Both the position numbers and the translations under genes were made by a program. Source: Microglena sp. YARC (lineage: Eukaryota; Chlorophyta; Chlorophyceae; Chlamydomonadales; Chlamydomonadaceae). From it: a DNA stretch of 64,000 nt. This document shows, in pieces, positions 57,001 through 64,000 of the stretch. The DNA lies in NCBI GenBank assembly GCA_022414725.1, contig CM039463.1:27180003-27244002 (forward strand). The letters run 5' to 3'. The notes under the pieces were generated by a model. It made no database searches, had not been told where the DNA came from, and saw only the letters and a list, made by a program, of their open reading frames with translations. Position 1 is the first letter of the stretch; the number at the start of each line of letters is the position of its first letter.

Positions 57001-58801
57001 ACGCATATGTCTATACAGATGTGTGTTCTGGCCACATATCTTGACCTAGGTGCTACGCATATGTCTATACAGATGTGTGTTCTGGCCACATATCATGACA
57101 TGGGTGAGATGCAAAGGGTTGGAATATGTCAATACAGATGTGTGTTCTGGCCACATATCTTGACCTAGGTGATACGCATATGTCGATACAGATGTGTGTT
57201 CTGGCCACATATCTTGACCTAGGTGCTACGCATATGTCTATACAGATGTGTGTTCTGGCCACATATCATGACATGGGTGGGATGCAAAGGGTTGGAATAT
57301 GTCAATACAGATGTGTGTTCTGGCCACATATCTTGCCCTAGGTGCTACGCATATGTCTATACAGATGTGTGTTCTGGCCACATATCTTGACCTAGGTACT
57401 ACGCATATGTCTATACAGATGTGTGTTCTGGCCACATATCATGACATGGGTGGGATGCAAAGGGTTGGAATATGTCAATACAGATGTGTGTTCTGGCCAC
57501 ATATCTTGACCTAGGTGCTACGCATATGTCTATACAGATGTGTGTTCTGGCCACATATCTTGACCTAGGTGCTACGCATATGTCTATACAGATGTGTGTT
57601 CTGGCCACATATCATGACATGGGTGGGATGCAAAGGGTTGGAATATGTCAATACAGATGTGTGTTCTGGCCACATATCTTGACCTAGGTGCTACGCATAT
57701 GTCTATACAGATGTGTGTTCTGGCCACATATCATGACATGGGTGGGATGCAAAGGGTTGGAATATGTCAATACAGATGTGTGTTCTGGCCACATATCTTG
57801 ACCTAGGTGCTACGCATATGTCTATACAGATGTGTGTTCTGGCCACATATCTTGACCTGGGTGCTACGCATATGTCTATACAGATGTGTGTTCTGGCCAC
57901 ATATCTAAACCTAGGTGATACGCATATGTCAATACTTCATGGGAACAAGCAACACACACATGCTACGCTCGCCAATTCCCATGCACACATCATGGGGACA
58001 AGCAGCGCACACATGCTGCGCTCTCCAATTCTCCTGTACACATTATAACATCACACAAAACATTGAACAAATACCAAATCCTGTCTACTCATGCTGTGTG
58101 ATATACCTAGGGATAGGCATATCATATGATGTGGGCCAAAGGTGGGTATGATATCATATGATATCATACAAATTGAATCATATGATATTGTATTTAAATT
58201 GTAACTTTAGCCTAGTCAGACTGCCGGCTTCATAAGATATCATATTGATGTTCCCTAGTTATACCAGTGATACTATTATCAGCTCCCAGAACAAAATATA
58301 TATGCATGTAACGGTTTCCACAGATCTAAAGATCTGATGCACACCATGTTGGGATCCTTCCCCACATCCCAACCCACTGGTGCGCAGATTGTGGGCGTAA
58401 CTTCCCAGCCACAGTCACTGGCGTGCTGATCACTAAGCTTAATCCTCCTGCGCATGAGTCTGACGCTAAAATTCCAAGGATGAGAGTGGGCAGCACCCCT
58501 CACTCGGTGCTCAGCGTCTTCTGCTTAGCATGAGCCACCTACCAGCTTCCTAGAGGCCTCTTGCATCATGTCTAGTCTCTTGCGAACCCTGTGGCCCTGC
58601 ATAAGCTTGCCCTTATGGGTCTTGTCCTCCTGCTTAAGGTCCTTGGCATTCAACCGCTCCAGACGCTCGATGTCCTCATGGAGACCTAGCAGGCGAGGAT
58701 TGCAGGGTGGTTTAGGCAGAGGGGGCGAGGTACATCGCAAACGTGGAGACGCAAAGCATGAGATGCATACCTCGAGTCTGCTCTATGAGGTTGTCAGCCA
58801 T
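39809..58801 (-). CDS. SF3A3: Splicing factor 3A subunit 3 (SF3a60/Prp9), eleven exons
   Basis: Subunit of SF3a in the U2 snRNP, needed for pre-spliceosome assembly. Exons in order: 58771-58801, 58543-58685, 55914-56063, 53612-53820, 52404-52491, 50710-50892, 48484-48654, 45818-45931, 44226-44416, 42875-42960, 39809-39969. They sum to 1527 nt with every phase matching: 508 residues (human 501) plus TAA. N-terminal helix [20 protein letters not shown]; central [18 protein letters not shown]; a SAP-like segment [16 protein letters not shown] across exons 6-7; the hallmark [19 protein letters not shown] in exon 9; a matrin-type zinc finger with C416, C419, H433, H439 across exons 9-10; C-terminus [17 protein letters not shown]. 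Intron 9 starts AG/GCAAGT (GC-AG type); the rest are GT-AG. Intron 1 is only 85 bp, others 1-2.6 kb and full of arrays. Confidence 0.97.
39970..40560 (-). repeat. Acceptor-derived repeats before SF3A3 exon 11, with GT/GGGT filler
   Basis: On the minus strand, two additional copies of the exon 11 acceptor and first 40 exon bases lie at about 40183-40222 and 40335-40372 (plus-strand phrase tcttgacgacctctgctcag). GGGTGTG-rich DNA lies between and after them. Confidence 0.88.
40715..40866 (+). repeat. Dispersed family A, copy in SF3A3 intron 10
   Basis: cactgtagcacgaactcagg through actgttacatacatacatac; close match to 29832-29990. Confidence 0.7.
40925..41055 (+). mobile_element. MITE-like palindromic element, copy 3
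   Basis: catgatgttgatcaaaggcg, tatgatatcatatgat, taactttagcctggtcagac, tgccggcatcatataatatc. The middle is shorter than in copy 1. Confidence 0.65.
41064..41215 (+). repeat. CT/TA microsatellite plus dispersed segment
   Basis: (CT)n at 41070-41104 is followed by (TA)n to 41132, then sequence ending gcaggcttactaatatgagt that resembles 19295-19495. Confidence 0.8.
41220..42870 (-). repeat. Donor-derived array after SF3A3 exon 10, 14 extra copies
   Basis: On the minus strand each about 110-123 bp unit contains the exon 10 end (cccaacaacaagtgcttcta), the donor tatg/gtacgctgggtg and C-rich intron. Copies are near 41238, 41348, 41459, 41580, 41703, 41827, 41947, 42070, 42190, 42312, 42421, 42530, 42652 and 42758; the functional one is 42875. 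Most vary between tgg and ttgg after the exon piece, shifting frame. Confidence 0.95.
42970..43850. repeat. GGGT/GTGA-rich low-complexity block
   Basis: About 880 bp of gtgggtgggttgggtgaggt-type DNA in SF3A3 intron 9, with loosely repeated ggtgggtgaggttaggagtg units. No exon. Confidence 0.85.
43895..43980. repeat. GT microsatellite followed by poly-G
   Basis: (GT)n to 43947, then about 32 G. Confidence 0.9.
44030..44130 (-). repeat. Copy of SF3A3 exon 9 end plus GC donor
   Basis: Minus-strand copy of the exon 9 end ([20 protein letters not shown]) with the gcaagt donor retained. The functional copy is 44226. It is a one-unit donor duplication; the copied stretch is nearly unchanged (Gln-Glu to Gln-Asp). 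Confidence 0.92.
44440..45560. repeat. TTGTGTTG-type low-complexity array with 26-bp subarray
   Basis: GTGTTGT/TCTGTTATG DNA, ending in nine near-identical units of gagccttgttatgtcttgtc ttgttt (26 bp) at about 45335-45555. Lies in SF3A3 intron 8. Confidence 0.9.
45932..46620 (-). repeat. Acceptor-derived array before SF3A3 exon 8
   Basis: Four copies of the exon 8 start and acceptor (plus phrase gtagatctttgcttcagtca, cctggggtaaaacaca) at about 46045, 46196, 46370 and 46548, in units of 150-180 bp sharing ttggctcaaaattgagggaa and ttggttgataatcagtt. Confidence 0.92.
46615..46775. repeat. Duplicated 75-bp segment
   Basis: Two copies of ggttactaatctctagaatg, cacatatacgttgccccccc, and a catgtacgtt end. 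Confidence 0.8.
46860..47900. repeat. 107-bp satellite of 20-25 bp subunits (aggcaattaaaaagtatt)
   Basis: Six regular units of about 107 bp (taattaaaaagtactatcta, aaaggcaattaaaaggtaat, atctggagaggatttaataa, gtattatgcttagaggcaat) with less regular subunits on both sides. AT-rich, in SF3A3 intron 7; no link to an exon found. Confidence 0.92.
47920..48483 (-). repeat. Donor-derived array after SF3A3 exon 7, mixed with family B
   Basis: Three copies of the exon 7 end plus donor (plus phrase tacctggaaggcagccctgg, aacgcttatctgcttcatcg) at about 48055, 48260 and 48369; the functional donor is 48483/48484. Each copy is followed by a piece of dispersed family B (cataataaggcg, ctcaacctcacgccccgtaa), so the family element was inside the duplicated unit. 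Confidence 0.9.
48655..49030 (-). repeat. Acceptor-derived repeats before SF3A3 exon 7
   Basis: Two further copies (about 48735-48830 and 48893-49015) of the first half of exon 7 and its acceptor; plus phrase aaggcctgcgcgaacaaatt. The distal copy has an internal triplication of ctgggtaccaccac. Confidence 0.92.
49030..49615. repeat. About 64-bp array (gtgtagtatggcgtgttttg)
   Basis: Eight to nine units with gtagtatggcgtgttttgtt, gtgtggtgcggtgttgtg and accattagtgttgtg. In SF3A3 intron 6. Confidence 0.9.
49620..50709 (-). repeat. Donor-derived array after SF3A3 exon 6 with C runs
   Basis: Three copies of the exon 6 end plus donor (plus phrase ctacctggagggcctccttc, catttctaactcctctgggg, atccacgtccacaatgctgg) at about 49768, 50022 and 50205; the functional one ends at 50710. 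CCCACC filler with a C run of about 38 at 50137-50174. Confidence 0.93.
50905..51510 (-). repeat. GGGTT/GGTTGAATT array and exon 6 acceptor copy
   Basis: TTGGG- and TTGAA-type pentamers over about 550 bp surround one copy of the first 45 bases of exon 6 with its acceptor (about 51042-51105; plus phrase ctttcagctcttcctccagc tgagagggtacac). The pentamer is not a known telomere unit. Confidence 0.9.
51540..51770. repeat. Degenerate acagttacag repeats
   Basis: About 20 loose copies of an 11-13 bp theme, cagttatggttacagta. Confidence 0.6.
51772..52403 (-). repeat. Donor-derived array after SF3A3 exon 5
   Basis: Three copies of the exon 5 end plus donor (plus phrase ttcttgaagtgcttgccaag, atcggctgagtgcgct) at about 51778, 51993 and 52191, in units of about 200 bp that also hold aaagatgaggtacggcagct and a C/CA run. 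The functional donor is 52403/52404. Confidence 0.93.
52492..52685 (-). repeat. Acceptor-derived array before SF3A3 exon 5
   Basis: Four units of about 42-45 bp repeat tggtgtactcactgtggagg (the exon's first codons and acceptor, complemented) plus gtttagggttcaggattcag. Diverged copies have changes such as acacact or actaact at the splice site. Confidence 0.88.
52805..52920. repeat. Poly-C/CA low-complexity block
   Basis: C run at 52806-52824, followed by CACACC-rich DNA. Confidence 0.85.
52950..53035 (+). repeat. Dispersed family B, copy
   Basis: agtgcaagcaaacgggcagg, cccctcaacctcacgcctcg, aataaggcgtactatctatg; matches 1060-1135. Confidence 0.7.
53036..53611. other. SF3A3 intron 4, remaining part
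   Basis: Mixed-composition DNA with no exon of either strand recognised. The segment at 53310-53390 looks slightly tRNA-like in its D-arm only and is discussed under rejected items. Confidence 0.45.
53960..54085. repeat. GA microsatellite
   Basis: About 120 bp of (GA)n with GGGAGA interruptions in SF3A3 intron 3; gives spurious Arg/Glu and Ser/Leu frames. Confidence 0.93.
54270..54470 (+). repeat. Dispersed family E, longest copy
   Basis: gcatagcttgtcttttcagc, tgcttctaggcagctgccca and agctggctagaagctgctgc acgtagcc. The first blocks match 38480-38545 and the last match 22255-22290 and 30530-30570. Confidence 0.6.
54540..55765. repeat. ATTC-based satellite (ccttcatccattcattatta)
   Basis: About 1.2 kb of cattcatt/tccttcat tetramers organised into 35-45 bp units such as attatttccttccttcatcc attcattacttccttaatct. 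A non-repetitive interruption sits at 55540-55680. Confidence 0.92.
56064..57945 (-). repeat. Acceptor-derived array before SF3A3 exon 3
   Basis: Proximal units (56064-56690) repeat gaattttcacctaggggggatgc, which is the complemented acceptor and first codons of exon 3, with gcacaggttggaaaaggtca. Distal units (56700-57945) of 56-60 bp are derivatives (gacctaggtgctacgcatat, gtctatacagatgtgtgttc, tggccacatatcttg), arranged in a three-unit higher-order repeat of about 173 bp. More than 25 units. The functional acceptor is 56063/56064. Confidence 0.92.
58110..58250 (+). mobile_element. MITE-like palindromic element, copy 4
   Basis: atatcatatgatgtgggcca, aaggtgggtatgatatcata, tgatatcatacaaattg, taactttagcctagtcagac, tgccggcttcataagatatc. 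In SF3A3 intron 2. Confidence 0.68.
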
Positions 58802-59324
58802 CTTTAGCCGACGCTTCCCAGATAGCTATGCAGTTGAACGGATATCAGCGGAACAGAAAGATGAATTGATTTGTTCGATAGCCTAATCTTGCTTCACAGC
58901 AGTGTGGATCGGATGAGATAAGGGGCAGAGAGTTTATATCGAATAAAAAGCACTAGTTATTCTGATGAGGGCCGTTTCCCCCTCAGTTCCCCGCTCCAAA
59001 ATTTTCAGGAAGGAAAGCGGCAAACGAACGCAGTACGCAGTCCAGCTACGGTCAGCTTGAGTTGAGCAAGTCTAGCTATGGCTTAAGTACATGGTTTGGA
59101 CACGTGTGTGATATTCCACCCACGTGTCCAAACGGACCCCGGTTCCGAATTCTCCTTGAATCCAGAACAGGACCGGATTCGGATGCGAGTGTCACTATGC
59201 GGTACAAGTGCAAATCAGCTAGACTAGCTTTGCTTTGGGAGCAACGGCATGCTCAAAGGCATACCGATTGAGTTGCACGATTAAAGAACTCAATAGTATC
59301 CCAAATCCACAACATATTGTAAAA
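58802..59324. promoter_or_regulatory. Shared upstream region of SF3A3 and the right-edge gene
   Basis: 523 bp separate the divergent start codons at 58801 (minus) and 59325 (plus). It has balanced composition and no tandem repeat, unlike almost everything around it, consistent with selection on a bidirectional promoter. I cannot locate initiators or factor sites with confidence; the phrase cacgtgtgtgatattccaccca cgtgtcc at about 59100-59128 contains two cacgtg(t) E-box-like cores. Confidence 0.45.
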
Positions 59325-62300
59325 ATGCCAGTAGGCATTAAAGACGATGGAAAGCCTAAAGATAGTTCGACTACTGCAGTATTCAAGGATAATACTCAAT
59401 CCCGAACGCAGCAGCTGTATGGAGAGGTTATCCCCGAGCTTCTTCGGAAGGTGTGGCGCGGACACATGTTAACCCCCTTGTGCGCATGCACGAAGAACTT
59501 CGACCCCAATGCTGCATTCGAATGTGCTGCGTTCCTAAAGTCACCTACCCGCACTAGCATCCATCGCTGGTCAGGACCCTTTGCGCGCATGCGCTTTTGA
59601 CTTCGATACTTCATGTTCCCCCATATAGTTTGCTTCACTTCAACCACAAATCCGCTGCACTGTACTATAGGGCCCGTGGCCTGATTATCTGAGCCTCTCT
59701 GTACCCTGTGTCCTTATGTCCTTGCATCCCTGGCGAGAGATTGCCCGCCACTTATGCACTGCGACCCACTTTCCCTAGGTCGGGGACACCAAGTCGGGCC
59801 GCTTAGCGGCATTTATGGTGGAGGAATATCTGGACCGGAACGTGCTCATATTTGACAGACCGCTGCTGAAGCGTTTGTTCGAGGAGGCAGATTTCAGGCA
59901 GGAGGGCTCCTTGAATGATCGAGCCTTAGCTGCTGCTCTTTCAGGTACTTCCATGAAGGTTTTTTTAAGGTGCTATGTATAGCAAGTGCTAAATTATGCT
60001 CCAATCAAACCACCGTCCCCACCCAGTCCCGCCACCACCACCACCACACACACACACACACACACCGCCCCCACCCCCGCTGTCTACACGCAGAGAGGAA
60101 CCCTAAGCGCACCCTCACCATAGCCTGGCGCCAACTGGTTGCTCACCCGCCCACGCACACACACACACCACAAAAACATGACACCACACACAGGGAGGTA
60201 CCCTAAGCGCACCCTCATCATAGCCTGGCGCTAACTGGTTGCTCACCCCACCCACCCCACCACCACCCCACACGCACACACACTCCACACTCCACACCAC
60301 CACACACAGGGAGGTACCTTAAGTGCACCCTCACCATAGCCTGGCGCCAACTGGTTGTTCACCCCCCACATACACACACACACACACTCTACACTACACA
60401 CCACACAAATGGAGATACCCTAAGTGCACCCTCACCATAGCCTGGCGCCAACTAGTGGCTCTCCTCTGAGACATTCACACGCCACACACACACCACACCA
60501 CATGCAGGGAGGTACCCTAAGCGCACCATCACCATAGCCTGGCGCCAACTAGTGGCTCTCCTCTGAGACATTCACACGCCACACACACACACCACACCAC
60601 ATGCAGGGAGGTACCCTAAGCGCACCATCACCATAGCCTGGCGCCAACTAGTGGCTCACCCCCCCCCACCACCATCACCATACACGCACACAATAACACC
60701 ACACACACACACTCCACACCACACGCAGGGAGATACCCTAAGTGCACCCTCACCATAGCCTGGCGTCAACTGGTTGCTCACCCCCCACATACACGCACCA
60801 CAGACACACACACACACTCCACACTACACGCACCACACCACACGCAGGGAGGTACCCTAAGCGTACCCTGACCATAGCCTGGCGCCAACTGGTGGCTCTT
60901 CTCTTCGACATACCCGAGCTCATCCTTGCAGAAGATGTAATCGTCCCTAAAGTCGCCAATGGCACCTTCAATTCTGAGAACTGTTGGGATGAGCCCCCTG
61001 CCCACCTTCCCAGAGTGGGCCGTGTCGGTTACAAGAAGTGCTCATCTCCGGAGGGGGAGATGCAGCGCATGGTAGCCGCAGCCGCAGCCGCCGTACCCCA
61101 CCAAGGTACAAATTGTATAATTAAATCTGATTAATTATTAGTTATATGACTAAATCAGCTTCATTAATTAGTTGTATGACTAAATCAGATTAATCAATTA
61201 GTTGTATGACTAAATCAGATTCATTAATTAGTTGGATGACTAAATCAGATTCATTAATTAGTTGTATGACTAAATCAGATTCATTAATTAGTTGTATGAC
61301 TAAATCAGATTCATTAATTAGTTGGATGACTAAATCTGATTACATCTGATTAATTCATTGCATCATTAAATCTGATTTATTAATTGAAAAATTAAAAATG
61401 ATTAAATTATAAATAAGTAAGTAAATAGTACGCCTTATTACGTGGCATGAGGTTGAGGGGGCCAATCACACATAATCAATTTATTATTACAGTGGCACGA
61501 ACCAAAGGTCCTTGTCGGTAAAATGATTGTTTGGGGATCAGTTCAAACGTGTTTTTTTGGTATAGCCCCTCCTTTCATGGTTGGGCGAGTCCCTTTAGCC
61601 TATTTAGTCTACCCTAGACTGTAAAAACTTACATACATACCCAACCCAGCATACATACACACATACCCCCCCCCAGGTGCATCATCATCCTCGCCCCCCT
61701 TCGAAGACTCCCTGGACTGTAACATTATACATATATACACAACCCAACATACACACATACCCCACCAAGGTGCATCACCATCCTTGGCCCCCTTTGGAGA
61801 CTCCCTAGACAGCTTCAGAGCCTCCCACAGTCTCAAGCTAGGGGCAGAAGCAGGGGGGGCTTCGGTCGCAGATGAGGAAGGGGCACTGTTGCTCTCGTCA
61901 AGGGGTGTCCAGACTGTGGCGCTCACCAAAGAGGAGATGGCAGTGTACAGTTCCATGATGAGCACTGGAGCTCCCAGAAGCACCTTTGCAAGTAAGTTTT
62001 GCTTGTAGGTGTGCTGTTGGATGTGAAGGTGCTGTTTGGTGTGGGGGTGCTGTTTGGTGTGGGGGTGCTGTTGGGTGCGTATACCAGGGGTGGGTCTCCA
62101 GACACAAACCTCCCAAGTAAGCTTTATTGTATTTGTATGAAAGGGAGGTGGATCTCCCAACACAAACCAGCGGCCCCGAGGATTCAGTTTGAATGGTGTT
62201 GCCACTCCTCCAAAAGAGGAGGCGCTTGTGAGGGTTCTGTTGGGTGCGTTTGTGCTGTCGGGTGTGTAAACCCGGGGTGTGTATTGGGTGTGTATGTGCT

Positions 62301-63176
62301 GTTGGGTGTGTATGTACTGTCGGGTGTGTACACCAGGGGTGTGTATTGGGTGTGGGAGTGCTGTTGGGTGTGTATGTGCTGTCGGGTGTGTAAACCCGGG
62401 GTGTGTATTGGGTGTGTATGTGCTGTTGGGTGTGTATGTTCTGTCGGGTGTGTACACCAGGGGTGTGTATTGGGTGTGGGAGTGCTGTTGGGTGTGTATG
62501 TGCTGTTGGGTGTGAGACCAGGGGGGGCCTCAGGCTCAGAGGAGGACAGGAAGTGTTGCTGTCATCAAGGGGTGTTTATACTGTATTGCCCACCAAGGAA
62601 GTGTTACTGTCATCAAGGGGTGTTTAGACTGTATTGCCCACCAAGGAAGTGTTGCTGTCATCGAGCGGTGTTTAGACTGTATTGCCCACCAAGGAAGTGT
62701 TATTGTCATCGAGGGGTGTTTAGACTGTATTGCCCACCAAGGAAGAGATGGCAGTGTACAGCTGGATGATGAGCACCGGAGCTCCCAGGATGAAGGCGCA
62801 CTGTTGCTGTCATCAAGGGATTGCCAATATAATGCTTGATTATGATCACCATGGTGCTACGTAAAAACACTGGTTCATTATATGTCAAGCACACACAGAG
62901 CTGATCAATTCAAGCACACACACCGTACAGTCCTCACAGATGCAAGCACACTCAGTGTTGATAAACTCGAGCACACTCGGTGCTGATAAACTCAAGCGCA
63001 CTCAGTACGGACAGATTCAACCACACTTAGTGCTGATAAACTCAAGCATGCTCAGTGCTGACAAACAATGGTTTTTTTGAGGACGCGTTGCTAGATATGG
63101 GGCTGAATTTATTATTATAGATTTCCAACCAAATAGAGGGTTTCTTTCTAAACCTATGGATGATCTGAAACCCCCT

Positions 63177-63227
<51 letters not shown>

Positions 63228-63975
63228 AAAGGGAAATGGGAGATAAAATATAAATGATTAATGAGCCTTAATTAGCACTCCCCTCTAAACCCTAAACCCT
63301 AAACCCACCTGCAACTGTCAAGGAGATCAACAATATCGCGAATGGGCTAGAGGTGAAGTCATCAACATCAGCAGAAGTGAAGGGGTTCCTGGGATCCATG
63401 GGAATGGGCGGGTATGCTTTCAACCAATCCATGGGAGGGGTTGGAGCGTCCACATCAGGATCGGCCACAGCTGGCGCTGGTTCCATGAAACAGTCTATGT
63501 CTGGGGCGTCCACGTCAGGGTCGGCCATAGCTGGCCCTGGTTCCATGAAAGAGTCTATGCCTGGCCCGGGATCTGCAAAGCAGTCTATGCCTGGAAATGG
63601 ATCCATGAAACAGTCTATGCCTAGCCATGGATCCATGAAACAGTCTATGCCTGGTTCTGGATCCACCACGCGATCAACGAGAGGGGGAGGGTATGGAACA
63701 GCAGCACTTGCGTCCTCTAGCACGTCAGCATCAGCACTACAGACATTGCGTCAGAGTGTGCGGGGGTCGTACGCAAGCAAGCCCGAGTTTGAAACCATGC
63801 ACTCCACATTGACCGTCAGCGACAGAGACCACAAGAAAACACTGGGTCAGAGGTTAGATGTGACAGAGAGCCTGGCAAGGGTTGAACCCGTGCGATCCAC
63901 GTCCATCAAGTTTAATGCAGACTACATCACGGCTGGAGATTACGCACCTTCCTGTCGGACAGCTCCGTCCCACTG
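59325..63975 (+). CDS. Unrecognised protein with weak EF-hand-like segment, five exons, 3' end outside window
   Basis: Exons: 59325-59450, 59779-59944, 60848-61105, 61770-61991, and a last one in the window ending at the gtaagt donor at 63976 (start uncertain, about 63300). Phases match for the first four (0, 1, 1). The protein begins MPVGIKDDGKPKDSSTTAVF, then QLYGEVIPELLRKVGDTKSG, RLAAFMVEEYLDRNVLIF, and a degenerate EF-hand loop (DFRQEGSLNDRA: D1, G6 and L8 fit, E12 missing), followed by KRTLTIAWRQLVALLFDIPE. Exon 4 is acidic/Ser-rich. The last segment has in-frame GSMKQSMPG-type repeats and SVRGSYASKPEFETM. The acceptor for the last segment is not clear: the incoming phase is 1 and no good AG fits, so an exon may be missing. 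Many motile-algal flagellar proteins look like this, but that is only a guess. Confidence 0.65.
60085..60847 (+). repeat. Acceptor-derived array before exon 3 of the right-edge gene
   Basis: Seven copies of cacgcag/ggaggtaccctaagcgcac plus accatagcctggcgccaact start near 60094, 60195, 60312, 60410, 60507, 60606 and 60728; the functional acceptor is 60847/60848. Units are about 100-120 bp with CA/CCC filler; each keeps about 50 exon bases. Confidence 0.94.
61120..61360. repeat. 32-bp array (ttaattagttgtatgactaa)
   Basis: Six to seven units of atcagattcattaattagtt gtatgactaa, starting about 15 bp after the exon 3 donor. Confidence 0.92.
61425..61470 (-). repeat. Dispersed family B fragment
   Basis: gtacgccttattacgtggca tgaggttgagggggccaat. 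Confidence 0.6.
61485..61640 (+). repeat. Dispersed family A, copy
   Basis: acagtggcacgaaccaaagg, aatgattgtttggggatcag, ggttgggcgagtccctttag, ctagactgtaaaaacttaca. Runs into the acceptor copy at 61677. Confidence 0.68.
61677..61769 (+). repeat. Copy of exon 4 acceptor region
   Basis: ccccag/gtgcatcatcatcctc gccccccttcgaagactccc is a diverged copy of the exon 4 start (61770 onward), about 95 bp upstream of it. Confidence 0.85.
62020..62520. repeat. gtgtattgggtgtgtatgtg array
   Basis: About 31-bp themes combining gtgtattgggtgtgtatgtg and ctgttgggtgtg, in a higher-order unit of about 120 bp. A family C element at 62130-62235 is inserted into the array. Confidence 0.85.
62130..62235 (-). repeat. 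Dispersed family C, inverted copy 4
   Basis: gatctcccaacacaaaccag, cggccccgaggattcagttt, gaatggtgttgccactcctc. Confidence 0.68.
62520..62830 (+). repeat. Donor-side copies of exon 4 of the right-edge gene
   Basis: About five partial copies of the exon 4 3' half (gaagtgttgctgtcatcaag, gggtgtttagactgtattgc, ccaccaaggaa) in 60-bp units. The most distal keeps gagatggcagtgtacagctg gatgatgagcaccggagctc ccag, aligning with codons EMAVYSSMMSTGAPR. Confidence 0.9.
62895..63075. repeat. 26-28 bp array (aagcacactcagtgctgata)
   Basis: Six to seven imperfect units. Confidence 0.85.
63176..63226. repeat. Poly-G tract of about 49
   Basis: Longest homopolymer in the window. Length is likely unreliable. 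Confidence 0.9.
63283..63307. repeat. Interstitial CCCTAAA telomere-type repeat
   Basis: Three tandem ccctaaa units, the plant/green-alga type telomere sequence, close to the last exon segment. Confidence 0.6.
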
Positions 63976-64000
63976 GTAAGTCATTAGTCTGGAGTGGTGG

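Noticed and set aside
1..64000. Autonomous transposon or retrovirus-like element with recognisable transposase, reverse transcriptase or integrase
   Set aside because: No such domain was found on either strand; only short non-coding dispersed families are seen.

Overview
This is nuclear DNA of a eukaryote. Three things show it: conserved genes split by GT-AG and GC-AG introns, a spliceosome subunit and a TFIID subunit, and no operons or ribosome-binding sites. Very large amounts of tandem repeat, low-complexity DNA and short dispersed families fill introns and intergenic space. A short run of AAACCCT-type telomere repeat and the general style fit a green-lineage alga or another large-genome protist, but I cannot name the organism and that placement is weak.

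Layout. 1-4.9 kb: intergenic DNA with dispersed repeats. 4.9-19.8 kb, plus strand: TAF8 (TFIID subunit 8), six exons, about 354 codons, two of the exons carrying frame damage. 19.8-22.2 kb: arrays built from the TAF8 stop-codon region and what follows it. 22.2-29.6 kb: no recognised gene; includes about 90 copies of a 19-bp satellite. 30.1-37.5 kb, plus strand: a probable small secreted protein of three exons, with a Cys-rich exon that could be an alternative last exon. 58.8-39.8 kb, minus strand: SF3A3 (SF3a60/Prp9, U2 snRNP), eleven exons that join in phase to an intact 508-residue protein. 59.3 kb to the right edge, plus strand: a divergently transcribed gene of at least five exons with a weak EF-hand-like segment, product not recognised, running off the window.

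The main observation concerns repeat origin. Many large introns are filled inward from their ends by tandem arrays whose units contain a piece of the adjoining exon, the splice site itself and some intron. The functional copy is always the outermost one. Acceptor-derived arrays precede TAF8 exons 2, 3, 4, 5 and 6, SF3A3 exons 3, 5, 6, 7, 8 and 11, exon 2 of the secreted-protein gene and exons 3 and 4 of the right-edge gene. Donor-derived arrays follow TAF8 exons 2, 3 and 4, SF3A3 exons 5, 6, 7, 9 and 10 and exon 4 of the right-edge gene. The last exon of both TAF8 and SF3A3 is also copied, stop codon included, into the 3' flank. Hundreds of decoy splice sites therefore sit beside the real ones. 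Short MITE-like families are scattered on top.

Exon coordinates were read by hand from conserved protein similarity and splice-site phase. SF3A3 is certain; TAF8 is very likely; the secreted protein and the right-edge gene are models that need transcript evidence.
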